Below are positions 53,857-63,916 of a stretch of DNA of 64,000 bases, in pieces. How positions within the stretch are numbered: position 1 is the stretch's first letter; each line of letters opens with the position of its first letter. The position numbers were made by a program, and so were the translations under genes. This DNA comes from Tissierella sp. Yu-01 (GTDB lineage Bacteria > Bacillota > Clostridia > Tissierellales > Tissierellaceae). The stretch spans positions 744,001-808,000 of the forward strand of contig NZ_CP120677.1 of NCBI RefSeq assembly GCF_029537395.1, read 5' to 3'. The notes under the pieces are model-generated. The model had not been told where the DNA came from and searched no databases. It saw nothing but the letters and a program-made list of their open reading frames with translations.

Positions 53857-55905
53857 CTATTTATTTTCTACTTCTTTTAAAATATATGCTTCTAGTAAAT
53901 CTCCTTCTTTAACATCATTGTAGTTCTCTAATCCAAGACCAGCTTCATATCCTGAAGCAACTTCTCTAGCATCATCTTTAAATCTCTTAAGTGATGAAAT
54001 TCCCCCATCAAATACTACCACATCATTTCTTAAAAGACGTATTTTTGAGTTCCTTGTTATTTTACCATTTAAAACATAAATACCCGCTATTGAATTCCCA
54101 TTTGGTAATCTAAATGTAGCTCTTATTTCTGCCCTACCAAGTACTTCTTCAACTATCTTAGGTGCATGCATACCTTTAACTGCAGCTTGTAAATCTTCTA
54201 TTGCTTCATAAATAACTCTATAAGTTCTTATATCAACTTCTTCTTTCTTTGCTACATCTATTGCGTTTAAATTAGGTCTAACATTAAATCCAATGACAAT
54301 TGCATTAGAAGCTGAAGCCAACATAATGTCGTTTTCACTAATTCCTCCAACACCACTATGAATAATACTAACGCGTACTTCTTCAGTATCTAGTTTTTCT
54401 AGGGAATGGGCAAGAGCTTCTATTGAGCCTCTACCATCAGCTTTAATAATTATATTTAAATCTTTAATTTCTCCTTCTTTGATCCTCTCAAATAAGTTGT
54501 CTAAAGAAACCTTATATGTCGATCTCATTTGTTCTCTAATTAGATCTTTCCTTGTATCAGCAATATGTCTAGCCATTTTTTCATCTTCAACAACATTTAA
54601 TAAATCTCCAGAATTAGGAACCTCTGAAAGACCTAATATCATCACTGGAATAGAAGGTGTTGCTTTCTTTACTTTCTTTCCTTTATCATCAAACATTGCT
54701 CTAATCCTACCAGAAGCTGTTCCAGTAACAACCATATCACCAGTCTTTAGAGTTCCCTTTTGAACAAGAACAGTAGCTACTGGGCCTTTTCCTTTATCAA
54801 GTTGTGCTTCTATAATTGTACCAATCGCTTTTCTATTAGGATTAGCTTTTAGTTCTTGCATTTCTGCAACTAATAAAACCATTTCTAAGATATCATCAAT
54901 TCCAATTCTATTTTTTGCAGATACTGGTACTGTAATAGTATCGCCACCCCAGTCTTCAGGGACCAAGCCATTCTCTACCAGTTCCTGTTTGATTCTATCT
55001 AGATTTGCTCCTTCTTTATCAATTTTATTAATAGCCACAATTATAGGTACCTTAGCTGCCTTAGCATGAGCTATTGCCTCTATTGTTTGCGGCATTACAC
55101 CATCATCTGCTGCCACTACTAATATTGCAATATCAGTAACTTGTGCTCCACGTGCTCTCATCGCTGTGAAAGCCTCATGTCCTGGAGTATCTAAAAATAC
55201 AACTTTCTTTCCATTAATATTTACTGTTGAAGCACCTATGTGCTGTGTAATTCCACCAGCCTCACGTGCAGTTACACTTGTATCTCTTATAGCATCTAAC
55301 AATGAGGTCTTCCCGTGGTCTACGTGCCCCATTACAGTTATAACAGGAGGCCTAGATTGTAAATCTTCTGGTTTATCCTCATAGTCTAGCATAAATTCAT
55401 CTTCTGGTTCTTCCGAATCTATTATATTTACCTTTATTCCAAATTCTTCAGCTATGATAGCTGCAACATCAGCTTCAATTGTTTCATTTTGTGTAGCCAT
55501 CACACCTAATCCTATTAGTTTTGATATTATTTGAGAAGAGTTAACTCCAATTTTTTCAGCTAAATCTCTTACAACAATATTATTTTCAATATCTATTATA
55601 AAACCATCTCCTTTAGTATTTTCATCTTGCTTAATATTTATATTTTTTTCTTTTCTTTTTTTATTTTTCTTTGATGTATTCTTAACCTTTTCTGTATAAT
55701 CTTCTTCAATAATTTCAATATCTTCATCAACTACTTCTTCTACTGGACTATCAGTAAGTAATTCCTTAATCATTTCAGCTTCTTCTGCTGTTATTGAACT
55801 CATATGACTATTAATATTTAGCTCCAAATCTTCAATTTTTTCCATTAATTCTTTACTTGAAAAATTTAATTCCTTAGCTAATTCATATACACGAATTTTC
55901 GTCAT
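53857..55905 (-). CDS. infB: Translation initiation factor IF-2
   Basis: A 682-residue GTPase that places initiator tRNA. An N-terminal IF2-N motif ([17 protein letters not shown]), a short charged linker, G1 [18 protein letters not shown]3 DTPGHEAF, G4 NKID, and C-terminal domains II to IV. The N-terminal extension is short for the family. Confidence 0.97.
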   Translation of the reverse strand: MTKIRVYELAKELNFSSKELMEKIEDLELNINSHMSSITAEEAEMIKELLTDSPVEEVVDEDIEIIEEDYTEKVKNTSKKNKKRKEKNINIKQDENTKGDGFIIDIENNIVVRDLAEKIGVNSSQIISKLIGLGVMATQNETIEADVAAIIAEEFGIKVNIIDSEEPEDEFMLDYEDKPEDLQSRPPVITVMGHVDHGKTSLLDAIRDTSVTAREAGGITQHIGASTVNINGKKVVFLDTPGHEAFTAMRARGAQVTDIAILVVAADDGVMPQTIEAIAHAKAAKVPIIVAINKIDKEGANLDRIKQELVENGLVPEDWGGDTITVPVSAKNRIGIDDILEMVLLVAEMQELKANPNRKAIGTIIEAQLDKGKGPVATVLVQKGTLKTGDMVVTGTASGRIRAMFDDKGKKVKKATPSIPVMILGLSEVPNSGDLLNVVEDEKMARHIADTRKDLIREQMRSTYKVSLDNLFERIKEGEIKDLNIIIKADGRGSIEALAHSLEKLDTEEVRVSIIHSGVGGISENDIMLASASNAIVIGFNVRPNLNAIDVAKKEEVDIRTYRVIYEAIEDLQAAVKGMHAPKIVEEVLGRAEIRATFRLPNGNSIAGIYVLNGKITRNSKIRLLRNDVVVFDGGISSLKRFKDDAREVASGYEAGLGLENYNDVKEGDLLEAYILKEVENK

Positions 55906-55939
55906 ATTTACACCTCCTATTTTATTTAAGGTGATATCT

Positions 55940-56203
55940 CTACTCTTTTATGACCTCTTTTAATTTATCATATACTTCTTCTGTAATTTCGATATCTAGA
56001 TTTCGTGCGATCTTCTTGGTTTTATAGGCTAACTCAAAACATTCTTTATTTGAGCATATATATGCACCACGACCATTAGCCTTCCCCGTAAGATCAACAA
56101 ATACCTCATTCTTATTGTTTTTTACTATTCTTATAAGTTCTTTTTTCGATTTACTTTCACCGCATGCAATACACTTTCTTAGAGGAACTTTCTTGACTTT
56201 CAT
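55940..56203 (-). CDS. rnpM: RNase P modulator RnpM (YlxR)
   Basis: An 87-residue YlxR protein, shown in B. subtilis to bind the RNase [24 protein letters not shown] and [16 protein letters not shown] carry the paired cysteines. ATG 56203 with AGAGGTGA is preferred over ATG 56221. The usual next gene, ylxQ, is not present; infB starts 34 bases later. Confidence 0.92.
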   Translation of the reverse strand: MKVKKVPLRKCIACGESKSKKELIRIVKNNKNEVFVDLTGKANGRGAYICSNKECFELAYKTKKIARNLDIEITEEVYDKLKEVIKE

Positions 56204-56213
56204 AAATTCACCT

Positions 56214-57260
56214 CTACTCATTTAATTCTTGATATTGACTTTCTGACTTAATATCAATTTTCCAATTTGTTAGTTTAGCAGCAAGCCTTGCATTTTGACC
56301 TTCCTTACCAATGGCTAGTGATAATTGATAATCTGGTACAACTACTAAAGCAGTTTTTTCTTTTTCGTTTGCAATGACCTTTACAACTTTTGACGGACTT
56401 AAGCTATTCGCAATGAATTCTTCAATACTTTTACTCCATATAACAATATCAATTTTTTCACCATTTAGTTCATCGACGATTGCTTTCACTCTACTCCCCT
56501 TGAAACCAACGCATGCACCTAAAGGATCAACATCTGGGTCTTTTGAATATACTGCAATTTTTGTTCTAGATCCTGCTTCTCTTGAAACAGAAAAAATTTC
56601 CACTATTCCTTCACTTATCTCAGGAACTTCTAATTCAAATAACCTCTTTACCAATCCTGTATGGGCTCTTGAAAGTACAATTTGAGGTCCTTTTGTTGTT
56701 TTCTTAACTTCCATGATTATTAATTTGAGCCTATCACCTTGATTATATTCTTCTCCTTCTATTTGTTCAGATGGAGGTAATATACCTTCTGTTTTTCCTA
56801 AATCAATATATACATTATTTTTTGATATACGTTGAATTTGACCAGTTATTATCTCGTTTTCCCTATTAATAAATTCATCATATATTACATCTCTTTCTGC
56901 ATCTTTAATTCTTTGAATAACAACCTGTTTTGCAGTTTGTGCAGCAATTCTTCCAAAATTCTTAGGTGTTATTTCTATTTTTACCAAATCACCTATTTCA
57001 AGTTTATCATCTAATTCTTTAGCTTCTTCCAAAGATACTTCTAACAAATCATCCTCGAGGTTTTCAACAACCTCTTTAGTTGCAAATACCTTAACATCTC
57101 CTGTTTCTCTATTCATCTCAACTAATACGTTCTGTGCTGAGCCGAAATTTTTCTTATAGCTGGAAATAAGTGCTGATTCTAAAGCTTCAAAAATTATCTC
57201 CCTAGATATACCTTTCTCCCTTTCAATTTCATAAAGGGCTTCTATAAAATCCCCATTCAT
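56214..57260 (-). CDS. nusA: Transcription termination/antitermination factor NusA
   Basis: A 348-residue factor with N-terminal RNA polymerase-binding domain (1-130), S1 (about 135-200) and two KH domains (FKGSRVKAIVDELNGEKIDI; LAIGKEGQNARLAAKLTNWK). No C-terminal acidic repeats, as usual in Gram-positives. It overlaps the in-frame upstream codons of rnpM. Confidence 0.97.
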   Translation of the reverse strand: MNGDFIEALYEIEREKGISREIIFEALESALISSYKKNFGSAQNVLVEMNRETGDVKVFATKEVVENLEDDLLEVSLEEAKELDDKLEIGDLVKIEITPKNFGRIAAQTAKQVVIQRIKDAERDVIYDEFINRENEIITGQIQRISKNNVYIDLGKTEGILPPSEQIEGEEYNQGDRLKLIIMEVKKTTKGPQIVLSRAHTGLVKRLFELEVPEISEGIVEIFSVSREAGSRTKIAVYSKDPDVDPLGACVGFKGSRVKAIVDELNGEKIDIVIWSKSIEEFIANSLSPSKVVKVIANEKEKTALVVVPDYQLSLAIGKEGQNARLAAKLTNWKIDIKSESQYQELNE

Positions 57261-57274
57261 AAACCTAGACCTCC

Positions 57275-57739
57275 TTAAAATTTCAAAGCTAATTTTACAA
57301 TGGAAATAGAATCCCTTGGTATATTAATTAGCTCATTTGCTTCGTTGTTAATAATAATAAATTCATCATTAAAACTATTTAATTTACCTACATACATTTT
57401 ATTACCTTCAAAAGGCTTATACAAGCTTATTTCAACTTCCTTTTCAATGTTTCTATTAAGGTCTTTATCTGTTTTCAAAGGTCTATCTAAACCGGGAGAT
57501 GATACTTCTAAGAAATATGCAATACTAATCGGATCTTCCTCATCCAGTTTTTCACTTAAAAGTTCACTCATTTTTTGGCAGTCATCTAAAGTAATACCGC
57601 CTATTTTGTCTATATACACTCTTAAATAGTAACTACCACTTTCCTTAATAAACTCAACATCAACTAATTCATAATTCAAGTTTGATGCTATTGAATTGCA
57701 AATTTCACTTACTTTTTTTAGAATCTCTTTCTTATTCAT
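57275..57739 (-). CDS. rimP: Ribosome maturation factor RimP
   Basis: A 154-residue protein for 30S assembly. LDDCQKMSELLSEKLDEEDP, YFLEVSSPGLDRPLKTDKD and the C-terminal SH3-like domain are typical. GGAGGTG precedes ATG. First gene of the rimP-nusA-rnpM-infB-rbfA operon. Confidence 0.95.
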   Translation of the reverse strand: MNKKEILKKVSEICNSIASNLNYELVDVEFIKESGSYYLRVYIDKIGGITLDDCQKMSELLSEKLDEEDPISIAYFLEVSSPGLDRPLKTDKDLNRNIEKEVEISLYKPFEGNKMYVGKLNSFNDEFIIINNEANELINIPRDSISIVKLALKF

Positions 57740-57784
57740 AGTACACCTCCGTACATTTGATAAATATTATCTACAATAAAAATC

Positions 57785-57807
57785 AAGAGTGGGAAAACCC
57801 CACTCTT
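57785..57807 (-). promoter_or_regulatory. Leader hairpin of the rimP-nusA operon
   Basis: AAGAGTGGG / CCCACTCTT, 9 bp with a 5-base loop, then TTGATTTTTATTG on the minus strand. It lies between the promoter and the rimP ribosome site, so it could work as an attenuator of the operon. Confidence 0.6.
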
Positions 57808-57837
57808 TGCCAGAAAAACCTTTCATTGTCTTTATTA

Positions 57838-57865
57838 ATTATACCACAAATTCGCAATAAATCAA
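57838..57865 (-). promoter_or_regulatory. rimP-nusA operon promoter
   Basis: Minus strand: TTGATT (57865-57860), 16-base spacer, TATAAT (57843-57838). Confidence 0.75.
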
Positions 57866-58112
57866 ATAGTTAATAGGCTATCGAATTGCTTGCAGTATAT
57901 CTTAAAGAAATACATTTCTTTTCAGGGCTTTAATCACATGATAATTATCTTTTCCCAAGATGGCAAAATCTACACATTAATGAATATATCTTATTTGCCA
58001 TTATTTTTCCTTCGTTGTGATATTATTCCCCAAAATCATTAATTCAATAAACTTATTGAATTACACCACACCATATACAACTTAATCAAATACATTATAT
58101 ATACTAATATAA

Positions 58113-59162
58113 TTACATTTTCTTAATTTCTTCAAGAAGTTCCTGTAACAAGTTCTCTTCCTTAACTTTTTTTACAATTTCTCCTTTTCTAAATATAAGT
58201 CCTTCACCATTTCCGCCTGCTATTCCAATATCAGCTTCTCTAGCTTCACCAGGTCCATTAACCGCACATCCCATTATAGCAACCTTAATATGTTTATCTA
58301 TTCCAGCAAGTACCTTTTCTGCCTCTGAAGCAATATTTATTAAATCTATATTTGTTCTTCCACATGTAGGACATGATATCAGTTCTAAACCCTCATTTAA
58401 CAATCCTAATGACTTTAAAATCTCCTTACCAACAATAACTTCTTCCACAGGATCACCAGTAAGAGAGATGCGAATTGTATCTCCTATTCCCATAGCTAAT
58501 AAAGCACCTATACCAACAGATGACTTTATAGTACCTCTCCATGGAGTTCCAGCTTCTGTAACACCTAGATGCAAAGGATAATCACACATTTCAGACATCA
58601 TTTTATAGGATTCTATTGTTAGCGGTACATTACTAGCCTTTAAAGAAATCTTTATATCCCTAAAATCAAGTTCTTCTAGTAGTTTTATCTGTTCTAATGC
58701 ACTATGCACCATAGAACGAGCATTAACACCATTATATTTTTCTAAAAACTCTTTTTTAACCGATCCAGAATTAACACCTATTCGGATTGATAGATTATTT
58801 TCTTTACAAGCTTTAACAACTTCTTTAACTTTATCTAAACTTCCAATATTACCTGGATTGATCCTTAAACCATCTATGCCATACTTAATGGATTCTAAAG
58901 CCAGTTTATAATCATATTGTATATCTGCAATAATAGGTATATTTATTTTTTCTTTAATTAATTTTATTGCCTTTGCATCATCAATAGATGTAACGGCAGA
59001 TCTAACAATATCACAACCAACTTCTTCTAATTTATTTATTTGAGAGACTGTAGATTTTACGTCTGATGTTCTAGTATTAGTCATAGATTGTACACTGATT
59101 GAATTATCTCCGCCTATCAATACACTACCTACTTTTATAATTCTAGTCTTTTTTCTATTCAC
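58113..59162 (-). CDS. ispG: 4-hydroxy-3-methylbut-2-enyl diphosphate synthase (IspG)
   Basis: A 349-residue iron-sulfur enzyme of the MEP pathway, acting just before IspH (12759). The TIM-barrel part has VQSMTNTRTSDV and IPIIADIQYDYKLA; the cluster cysteines are in SCPTCGRTNIDL and MGCAVNGPGEA. It uses the same operon as rseP. Confidence 0.96.
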   Translation of the reverse strand: MNRKKTRIIKVGSVLIGGDNSISVQSMTNTRTSDVKSTVSQINKLEEVGCDIVRSAVTSIDDAKAIKLIKEKINIPIIADIQYDYKLALESIKYGIDGLRINPGNIGSLDKVKEVVKACKENNLSIRIGVNSGSVKKEFLEKYNGVNARSMVHSALEQIKLLEELDFRDIKISLKASNVPLTIESYKMMSEMCDYPLHLGVTEAGTPWRGTIKSSVGIGALLAMGIGDTIRISLTGDPVEEVIVGKEILKSLGLLNEGLELISCPTCGRTNIDLINIASEAEKVLAGIDKHIKVAIMGCAVNGPGEAREADIGIAGGNGEGLIFRKGEIVKKVKEENLLQELLEEIKKM

Positions 59163-59173
59163 ATTATCACCTG

Positions 59174-60178
59174 CTATAAAATATTTATCCTAATTAAATC
59201 TTTATAAGTTACAATAAGCATTAAAGCTATTAGCAGAAAAAATCCAATCATATGAATAAATCCTTCTTTATCTGGGTTAATTGGTTTACCTCTAACTAGT
59301 TCTAGTAGTAAAAATAAGATTCTACTTCCATCTAAAGCAGGTATGGGTAATAAATTAAAGAACCCTAAGTTAACACTAATAAACCCAAGTAAAAATAATA
59401 AGTTAGTAAAACCTGAATCAGCTGCTTTACCAATTTCGCTAATAACCCCAATTGGACCTGATAGGTCATTAGTTGTAACTTCACCTTTAAATAAACTCTT
59501 TATAAAATCAAACATAACATCTATAAAGAATACTGTATTATCTATACCGCCCTTAATTGCTGAAGAAACAGATTTTTCATATCTAGGGATAATTCCTATT
59601 ATAGTTCTACCATCCTCAATGATTGGCTTTATAGTTAAATTTAACTCTTCATTATCACGAAGTAATGTAATATCAATTTCCTTTTCTGGATTGGACTCAC
59701 CAATAGCATTAGAAATATTGTCCCAATTATTAATTTTAATGCCATTTATTGCAGTAACTTTATCCCCTGGTAATATTCCTGCTGCTTCAGCAGGAGAATT
59801 TTCAACCAGATCATCTATAGTTATTGATGGAGCTCCCACATTAAATGAAACTATAGTCAGAACTATCAAAGCTAAAACAAAGTTCATTATTGCACCCGCT
59901 GCCACTACAGCTATTCTAGCAATTGGTGAAACTTTAGAAAAACTCCTTGGATCTTCTGAATTTTCGTCTTCACCTTCCATTTTACAATAACCACCAATTG
60001 GCAAAATTCTTAAGGTATATTGTGTTTCTCCTTTTGTTTTTTGAAATATTTTTGGACCCATTCCTATGGAGAATTCATTAACTTTAATTCCTACTAATTT
60101 GGCGACTATAAAATGACCTAATTCGTGTAATAATATTACTAATAAAAATACAAAAATAGCAGCAATAGCTGTTTGCAT
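59174..60178 (-). CDS. rseP: Site-2 protease RseP (RIP metalloprotease)
   Basis: A 334-residue membrane protease with HELGH at about residues 19-23 in the first helix, a PDZ domain (about 100-190; VENSPAEAAGILPGDKVTAI) and NLLPIPALDGSRI with the second metal ligand in a later helix. It cleaves anti-sigma factors and signal peptides in the membrane. ATG 60178 is better placed than TTG 60181 relative to GAGGTGG. The dxr gene normally before it is absent. Confidence 0.94.
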   Translation of the reverse strand: MQTAIAAIFVFLLVILLHELGHFIVAKLVGIKVNEFSIGMGPKIFQKTKGETQYTLRILPIGGYCKMEGEDENSEDPRSFSKVSPIARIAVVAAGAIMNFVLALIVLTIVSFNVGAPSITIDDLVENSPAEAAGILPGDKVTAINGIKINNWDNISNAIGESNPEKEIDITLLRDNEELNLTIKPIIEDGRTIIGIIPRYEKSVSSAIKGGIDNTVFFIDVMFDFIKSLFKGEVTTNDLSGPIGVISEIGKAADSGFTNLLFLLGFISVNLGFFNLLPIPALDGSRILFLLLELVRGKPINPDKEGFIHMIGFFLLIALMLIVTYKDLIRINIL

Positions 60179-60193
60179 CAAAACACCACCTCA

Positions 60194-60967
60194 TTAAAAT
60201 AAATATCTGACAAAATAATATATTACTGGTGCAGTAAAAATAATACTATCAAATCTATCTATGATACCACCATGACCAGGAATAAGATTTCCAAAATCCT
60301 TTATACCAGTAACTCTTTTAATCCTAGAAGCCACTAAATCACCTAATTGTGAAACAATTGAAGTGCATACGGTTAATATAATAACTTTCCAAATAGGATT
60401 TATAGCAACAATAAAAGAATAAATTACCACTACAATAACACTGCCTATTATTCCACCAATTGAACCTTCAACTGTTTTATTAGGACTAATTTTAGGACAT
60501 AATTTTTTTCTACCAAACATATTTCCAGCTAAGTATGCAAAAGTATCTGTTCCAAAAGCTATAATAAATATTAACCATATGTACTTTGTATTTTCTAAGT
60601 ATTGTATATGAAATAACAAAAAAGGAATATATAAAATACCAATTAGTGTAACTCCAATACTAGGTAGATCTATTTCTTTATTCAATAATAGCAAAATTAG
60701 TAATATTAATATTATTGCAGTAATTATAAAATCTAATTGGATGATTGGGATATAATTCGAAAAAAATAAAAGAATTGAACACAAATAACCTATTAATTCA
60801 TATGGTTTTAGATTAATGTATTTCATTGAATTATAAAATTCCCTAAGTCCAATAATTGATACTAAAAATATAGATAAAGATAAATATAATCCTCCCCTAT
60901 TTACAATAAAAACAAGTAATAGTATTCCAATAAATCCTGAAGATACTCTTTTCCCCAGATCTTTCAC
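60194..60967 (-). CDS. cdsA: Phosphatidate cytidylyltransferase
   Basis: A 257-residue polytopic membrane enzyme that makes CDP-diacylglycerol, the substrate of PgsA (39985). The signature near the C-terminus reads SRIKRVTGIKDFGNLIPGHG plus GGIIDRFDS, within the family pattern. Start is GTG 60967 overlapping the uppS stop region. Confidence 0.94.
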   Translation of the reverse strand: MKDLGKRVSSGFIGILLLVFIVNRGGLYLSLSIFLVSIIGLREFYNSMKYINLKPYELIGYLCSILLFFSNYIPIIQLDFIITAIILILLILLLLNKEIDLPSIGVTLIGILYIPFLLFHIQYLENTKYIWLIFIIAFGTDTFAYLAGNMFGRKKLCPKISPNKTVEGSIGGIIGSVIVVVIYSFIVAINPIWKVIILTVCTSIVSQLGDLVASRIKRVTGIKDFGNLIPGHGGIIDRFDSIIFTAPVIYYFVRYLF

Positions 60968-61705
60968 CTATATTCCCCCAAACCTTCTATTTCTGTTTTG
61001 ATAATCGATTATTGCCTCATATAGATAATTTTCTTTAAAATCAGGCCATAAGATATTTGAAAAATAAAATTCTGAATAAGCAATCTGATATAGTAGAAAA
61101 TTACTTAATCTCAACTCTCCACTAGGTCTGATTACTAGATCAGGATCAGGCTGACCTTTTGTATATAGATAATTTGAAAAATTATCAGCATTTAAGTCAT
61201 CATAAGTAATTTTACCCACTTCAACATCTTTTAAATATTTTTTTATGCCATAAATTATTTCGTCTCTTCCTCCGTAATTTAATGCAATATTTAAAACCAT
61301 CTTTATATTATGCTCAGTTTTTTCTATAGCTCTAATAACTTCTTTTCTAGGTGCCTCTGGTAATTTATTAATATCCCCAAGGATATTAAGTTTTATATTA
61401 TTTTTATGTAATCTATCTAATTCTCTTCTTATGTACAAAACTAAAATCTTCATTAAACCTTCTATTTCAGTTATTGGTCTCTTCCAGTTCTCAGTGGAAA
61501 ATGCATATAAAGTTAAATATTTAATACCTATTTGAGAAGCACTTTCTACAATTTCTATAACTCTTTCCATACCTTCTTGGTGACCAAAGTTCCTGGGTAA
61601 TGACCTTTTTTCAGCCCATCTACCATTACCATCCATAATTATTGCAATATGTTTTGGAAGGTTGTCAAAATCAATTTTAGATTTCAAATCATATATATTT
61701 ATCAT
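60968..61705 (-). CDS. uppS: Isoprenyl transferase (undecaprenyl diphosphate synthase)
   Basis: A 245-residue cis-prenyltransferase that makes the undecaprenyl carrier of the cell wall. HIAIIMDGNGRWAEKR with the catalytic Asp, HQEGMERV, LTLYAFSTENWKRP, and the C-terminal RPSGELRLSNFLLYQIAYSE are all present. ATG 61705 with GGAGG is chosen over ATG 61720. Confidence 0.96.
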   Translation of the reverse strand: MINIYDLKSKIDFDNLPKHIAIIMDGNGRWAEKRSLPRNFGHQEGMERVIEIVESASQIGIKYLTLYAFSTENWKRPITEIEGLMKILVLYIRRELDRLHKNNIKLNILGDINKLPEAPRKEVIRAIEKTEHNIKMVLNIALNYGGRDEIIYGIKKYLKDVEVGKITYDDLNADNFSNYLYTKGQPDPDLVIRPSGELRLSNFLLYQIAYSEFYFSNILWPDFKENYLYEAIIDYQNRNRRFGGI

Positions 61706-61720
61706 AACGTCCTCCATCAT

Positions 61721-61747
61721 GAAAAACCCCTTCTATAGAAGGGGTTA
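61721..61747 (-). terminator. Terminator between frr and uppS
   Basis: AACCCCTTC-TA-TA-GAAGGGGTT perfect palindrome with TTTTTC after it on the minus strand; probably partial, as uppS starts 16 bases later. Confidence 0.85.
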
Positions 61748-61754
61748 CATATTG

Positions 61755-62312
61755 TTAAATTTCCATTAGTTCTTCTTCTTTTTTCTTAGTAACAACATCT
61801 ACTTGGTCAACATATTTATCAGTTATCTTTTGTAATTCTTCTTCTGCTTTTTTTAAATCATCTTCTGATATTTCTTTGCTTTTTTCAAGTTTTTTAATTT
61901 TGTCTAAGGCGTCCCTACGTGTGTTTCTTATTGCAATTTTTGCATTTTCGCCGTTCTTTTTAACAACCTTAGTTAAATCTTTTCTTCTTTCTTCAGTTAA
62001 CTGCGGAATTATTAAACGAATTACTTTTCCATCGTTTGATGGGTTCAGTCCCAAGTCAGATTTAAGTATTGCTTTTTCGATTTCTGATATTAATTTAGCG
62101 TCCCATGGTTGAATAACTAGAAGTCTAGGCTCTGGAGCTGAAATATTGCCAACTTGTTTTAGAGGTGTTTGTTGTCCATAATAATCAACAACAATCTTAT
62201 CTAATAAAGCTGGATTTGCTCTGCCCGCTCTTATAGAAAGTAGTTCCTCCTTATAAACTGAAATTGTCTTTCCCATTCTTACTTCAGCTTCTTTAAGATG
62301 CTCTAAATACAT
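61755..62312 (-). CDS. frr: Ribosome recycling factor
   Basis: A 185-residue tRNA-shaped factor that splits post-termination ribosomes with [31 protein letters not shown] and [15 protein letters not shown] are typical. Confidence 0.97.
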   Translation of the reverse strand: MYLEHLKEAEVRMGKTISVYKEELLSIRAGRANPALLDKIVVDYYGQQTPLKQVGNISAPEPRLLVIQPWDAKLISEIEKAILKSDLGLNPSNDGKVIRLIIPQLTEERRKDLTKVVKKNGENAKIAIRNTRRDALDKIKKLEKSKEISEDDLKKAEEELQKITDKYVDQVDVVTKKKEEELMEI

Positions 62313-62314
62313 AC

Positions 62315-63028
62315 TTAATCCTCCTTTACATGTGTTCCAATTTTTTTACCTAAAATCACGTTTACTATATTATTTGGTTCATCTATGCCAAATACAATTA
62401 ATGGAATTTTGTTATCCATACATAATGAAGTGGCAGTAGAATCCATAATACCTAGTCCTAAATTAAGTATATCAATATATTTTAATGTGTCAAACTTTTT
62501 CGCATTTGAATTTAACTTAGGGTCTGAATCATAAACTCCGTCAACTCCCTTTTTCCCAAGTAAAATAACTTCAGCTTCAATTTCTGCTGCACGTAAAGCT
62601 GCTGTTGTATCCGTTGAGAAGTATGGATTACCCGTTCCTGCACCAAAGATAATTATTCTACCTTTCTCTAAATGTCTTATTGCTCTTCTTCTAATATATG
62701 GTTCAGCTACTTGCCTCATTTCAATTGCTGTTTGAACTCTTGTTATTACATCTAAATTTTCAAGAGCATCTTGTAAAGCTAATGCATTCATTACGGTTCC
62801 TAGCATTCCCATATAGTCTGATGTTGCCCTATCCATGTCTTTTGAAGATCTTCCCCTCCAAAAATTACCACCACCAACAACTATAGCAACTTCAACACCT
62901 AAATTATGTATTTCCTTTACCTGTTTTGCAATATTAGTTACTGTCTCAGTATCAATACCTGATCCTTTATCTCCTGCTAAAGCCTCACCACTTAGTTTCA
63001 GTATGATTCTTTTAAAAATAGGCTCCAT
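62315..63028 (-). CDS. pyrH: UMP kinase
   Basis: A 237-residue amino-acid-kinase-fold enzyme. [13 protein letters not shown] at the N-terminus, [26 protein letters not shown] and the [10 protein letters not shown] nucleotide loop are present. It follows tsf in the conserved rpsB-tsf-pyrH-frr order. Confidence 0.97.
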   Translation of the reverse strand: MEPIFKRIILKLSGEALAGDKGSGIDTETVTNIAKQVKEIHNLGVEVAIVVGGGNFWRGRSSKDMDRATSDYMGMLGTVMNALALQDALENLDVITRVQTAIEMRQVAEPYIRRRAIRHLEKGRIIIFGAGTGNPYFSTDTTAALRAAEIEAEVILLGKKGVDGVYDSDPKLNSNAKKFDTLKYIDILNLGLGIMDSTATSLCMDNKIPLIVFGIDEPNNIVNVILGKKIGTHVKED

Positions 63029-63056
63029 CTAAACACTCCTTTAGCCTAAGCTTATT

Positions 63057-63087
63057 GAAAAGGAGAACAACTATGTGTTCTCCTTTT
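63057..63087 (-). terminator. Terminator after tsf
   Basis: AAAAGGAGAACA / TGTTCTCCTTTT, 12 bp, six-base loop, overlapping the tsf stop. Confidence 0.85.
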
Positions 63088-63734
63088 TACATGTTCATTT
63101 GCTTTGCAACTTCTTCTGCAAAGTTTTCTTCTTTCTTTTCTAAACCCTCTCCAACTTCAAATCTAACGAATCTTCTAATTTTTAGATTCTCTCCGATTTT
63201 AGAAATCTTTTCATTTAGAAGGTCTTTGATTTTTTTATCTGGATCCTTAATAAAGCTTTGGTCTACCAAGCAAATTTGCTCATAGAATTTTTCAATTCTG
63301 CCTTCTACCATTTTAGCAGCTATATGCTCAGGTTTTCCTTCATTTTTTGCTTGTTGAGTTAATACTTCTTTTTCATGCGCTACAACATCTGCAGGCACTT
63401 CTTCCCTGCTTACATATTTGGGGTTAGCAGCTGCAATTTGCATTGCTATATCTTTAACAAATTCCTTGAATTCATCTGTCTTTGCAACAAAGTCAGTTTC
63501 AGAGTTTACCTCAACTAGAACTCCAATTCTTCCACCATGAATATAAGAATCTACTAGACCTTCGGAGGCTAATCTTCCTGCTTTTTTAGCAGCAGAAGCT
63601 AATCCTTTTTCTCTAAGTAAATCTATTGCCTTTTCAATATCTCCATCCGTCTTAACTAGTGCGTTTTTACAGTCGAGCATCCCTGCTCCACTTCTTTCTC
63701 TAAGTTCTTTAACTAAGGAAGCACTTATGTTCAT
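63087..63734 (-). CDS. tsf: Elongation factor Ts, short form
   Basis: A 215-residue EF-Tu nucleotide exchange factor. The N-terminal UBA-like domain has [19 protein letters not shown], and the core has [20 protein letters not shown]. It is shorter than the roughly 290-residue B. subtilis form because only one core subdomain is kept, a form known in several clostridia. ATG 63734 with GGAGGG is chosen over ATG 63818. Confidence 0.96.
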   Translation of the reverse strand: MNISASLVKELRERSGAGMLDCKNALVKTDGDIEKAIDLLREKGLASAAKKAGRLASEGLVDSYIHGGRIGVLVEVNSETDFVAKTDEFKEFVKDIAMQIAAANPKYVSREEVPADVVAHEKEVLTQQAKNEGKPEHIAAKMVEGRIEKFYEQICLVDQSFIKDPDKKIKDLLNEKISKIGENLKIRRFVRFEVGEGLEKKEENFAEEVAKQMNM

Positions 63735-63865
63735 AATATCCCTCCATTTTTTAAGTACTGTTATAAAAAGGCTTCTATCAAAGAATTCTAAATTAATTAA
63801 GCCTTTTTTAAAACTCATTTACGGAAAGTTCATTTAATATATTTTAACGTAGAACTTCCCTATTT

Positions 63866-63911
63866 CTTATAAAAATGGTAAGAGATTAAGGAAACCTTAA
63901 TACCCTTACCT
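63866..63911 (-). terminator. Terminator between rpsB and tsf
   Basis: GGTAAG/CTTACC outer and ATTAAGG/CCTTAAT inner stems, then ATTTTTAT on the minus strand. Confidence 0.82.
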
Positions 63912-63916
63912 GTTAA

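Larger units (their letters stand above)
57740..58112. other. Hairpin-rich spacer between rimP and ispG
   Basis: No gene. Besides the rimP promoter and leader hairpin, it contains AAAGAAAT-AC-ATTTCTTT (near 57903-57921), GATAATTATC, ATGGCAAA (57960-57967) pairing with TTTGCCAT (57996-58003), and AATTCAATAA-AC-TTATTGAATT (58041-58062). In many relatives polC or proS lies here. Confidence 0.6.

Noticed and set aside
59343-59990. A 215-residue plus-strand open frame opposite rseP.
   Set aside because: Shadow of the rseP reading frame with no family resemblance.
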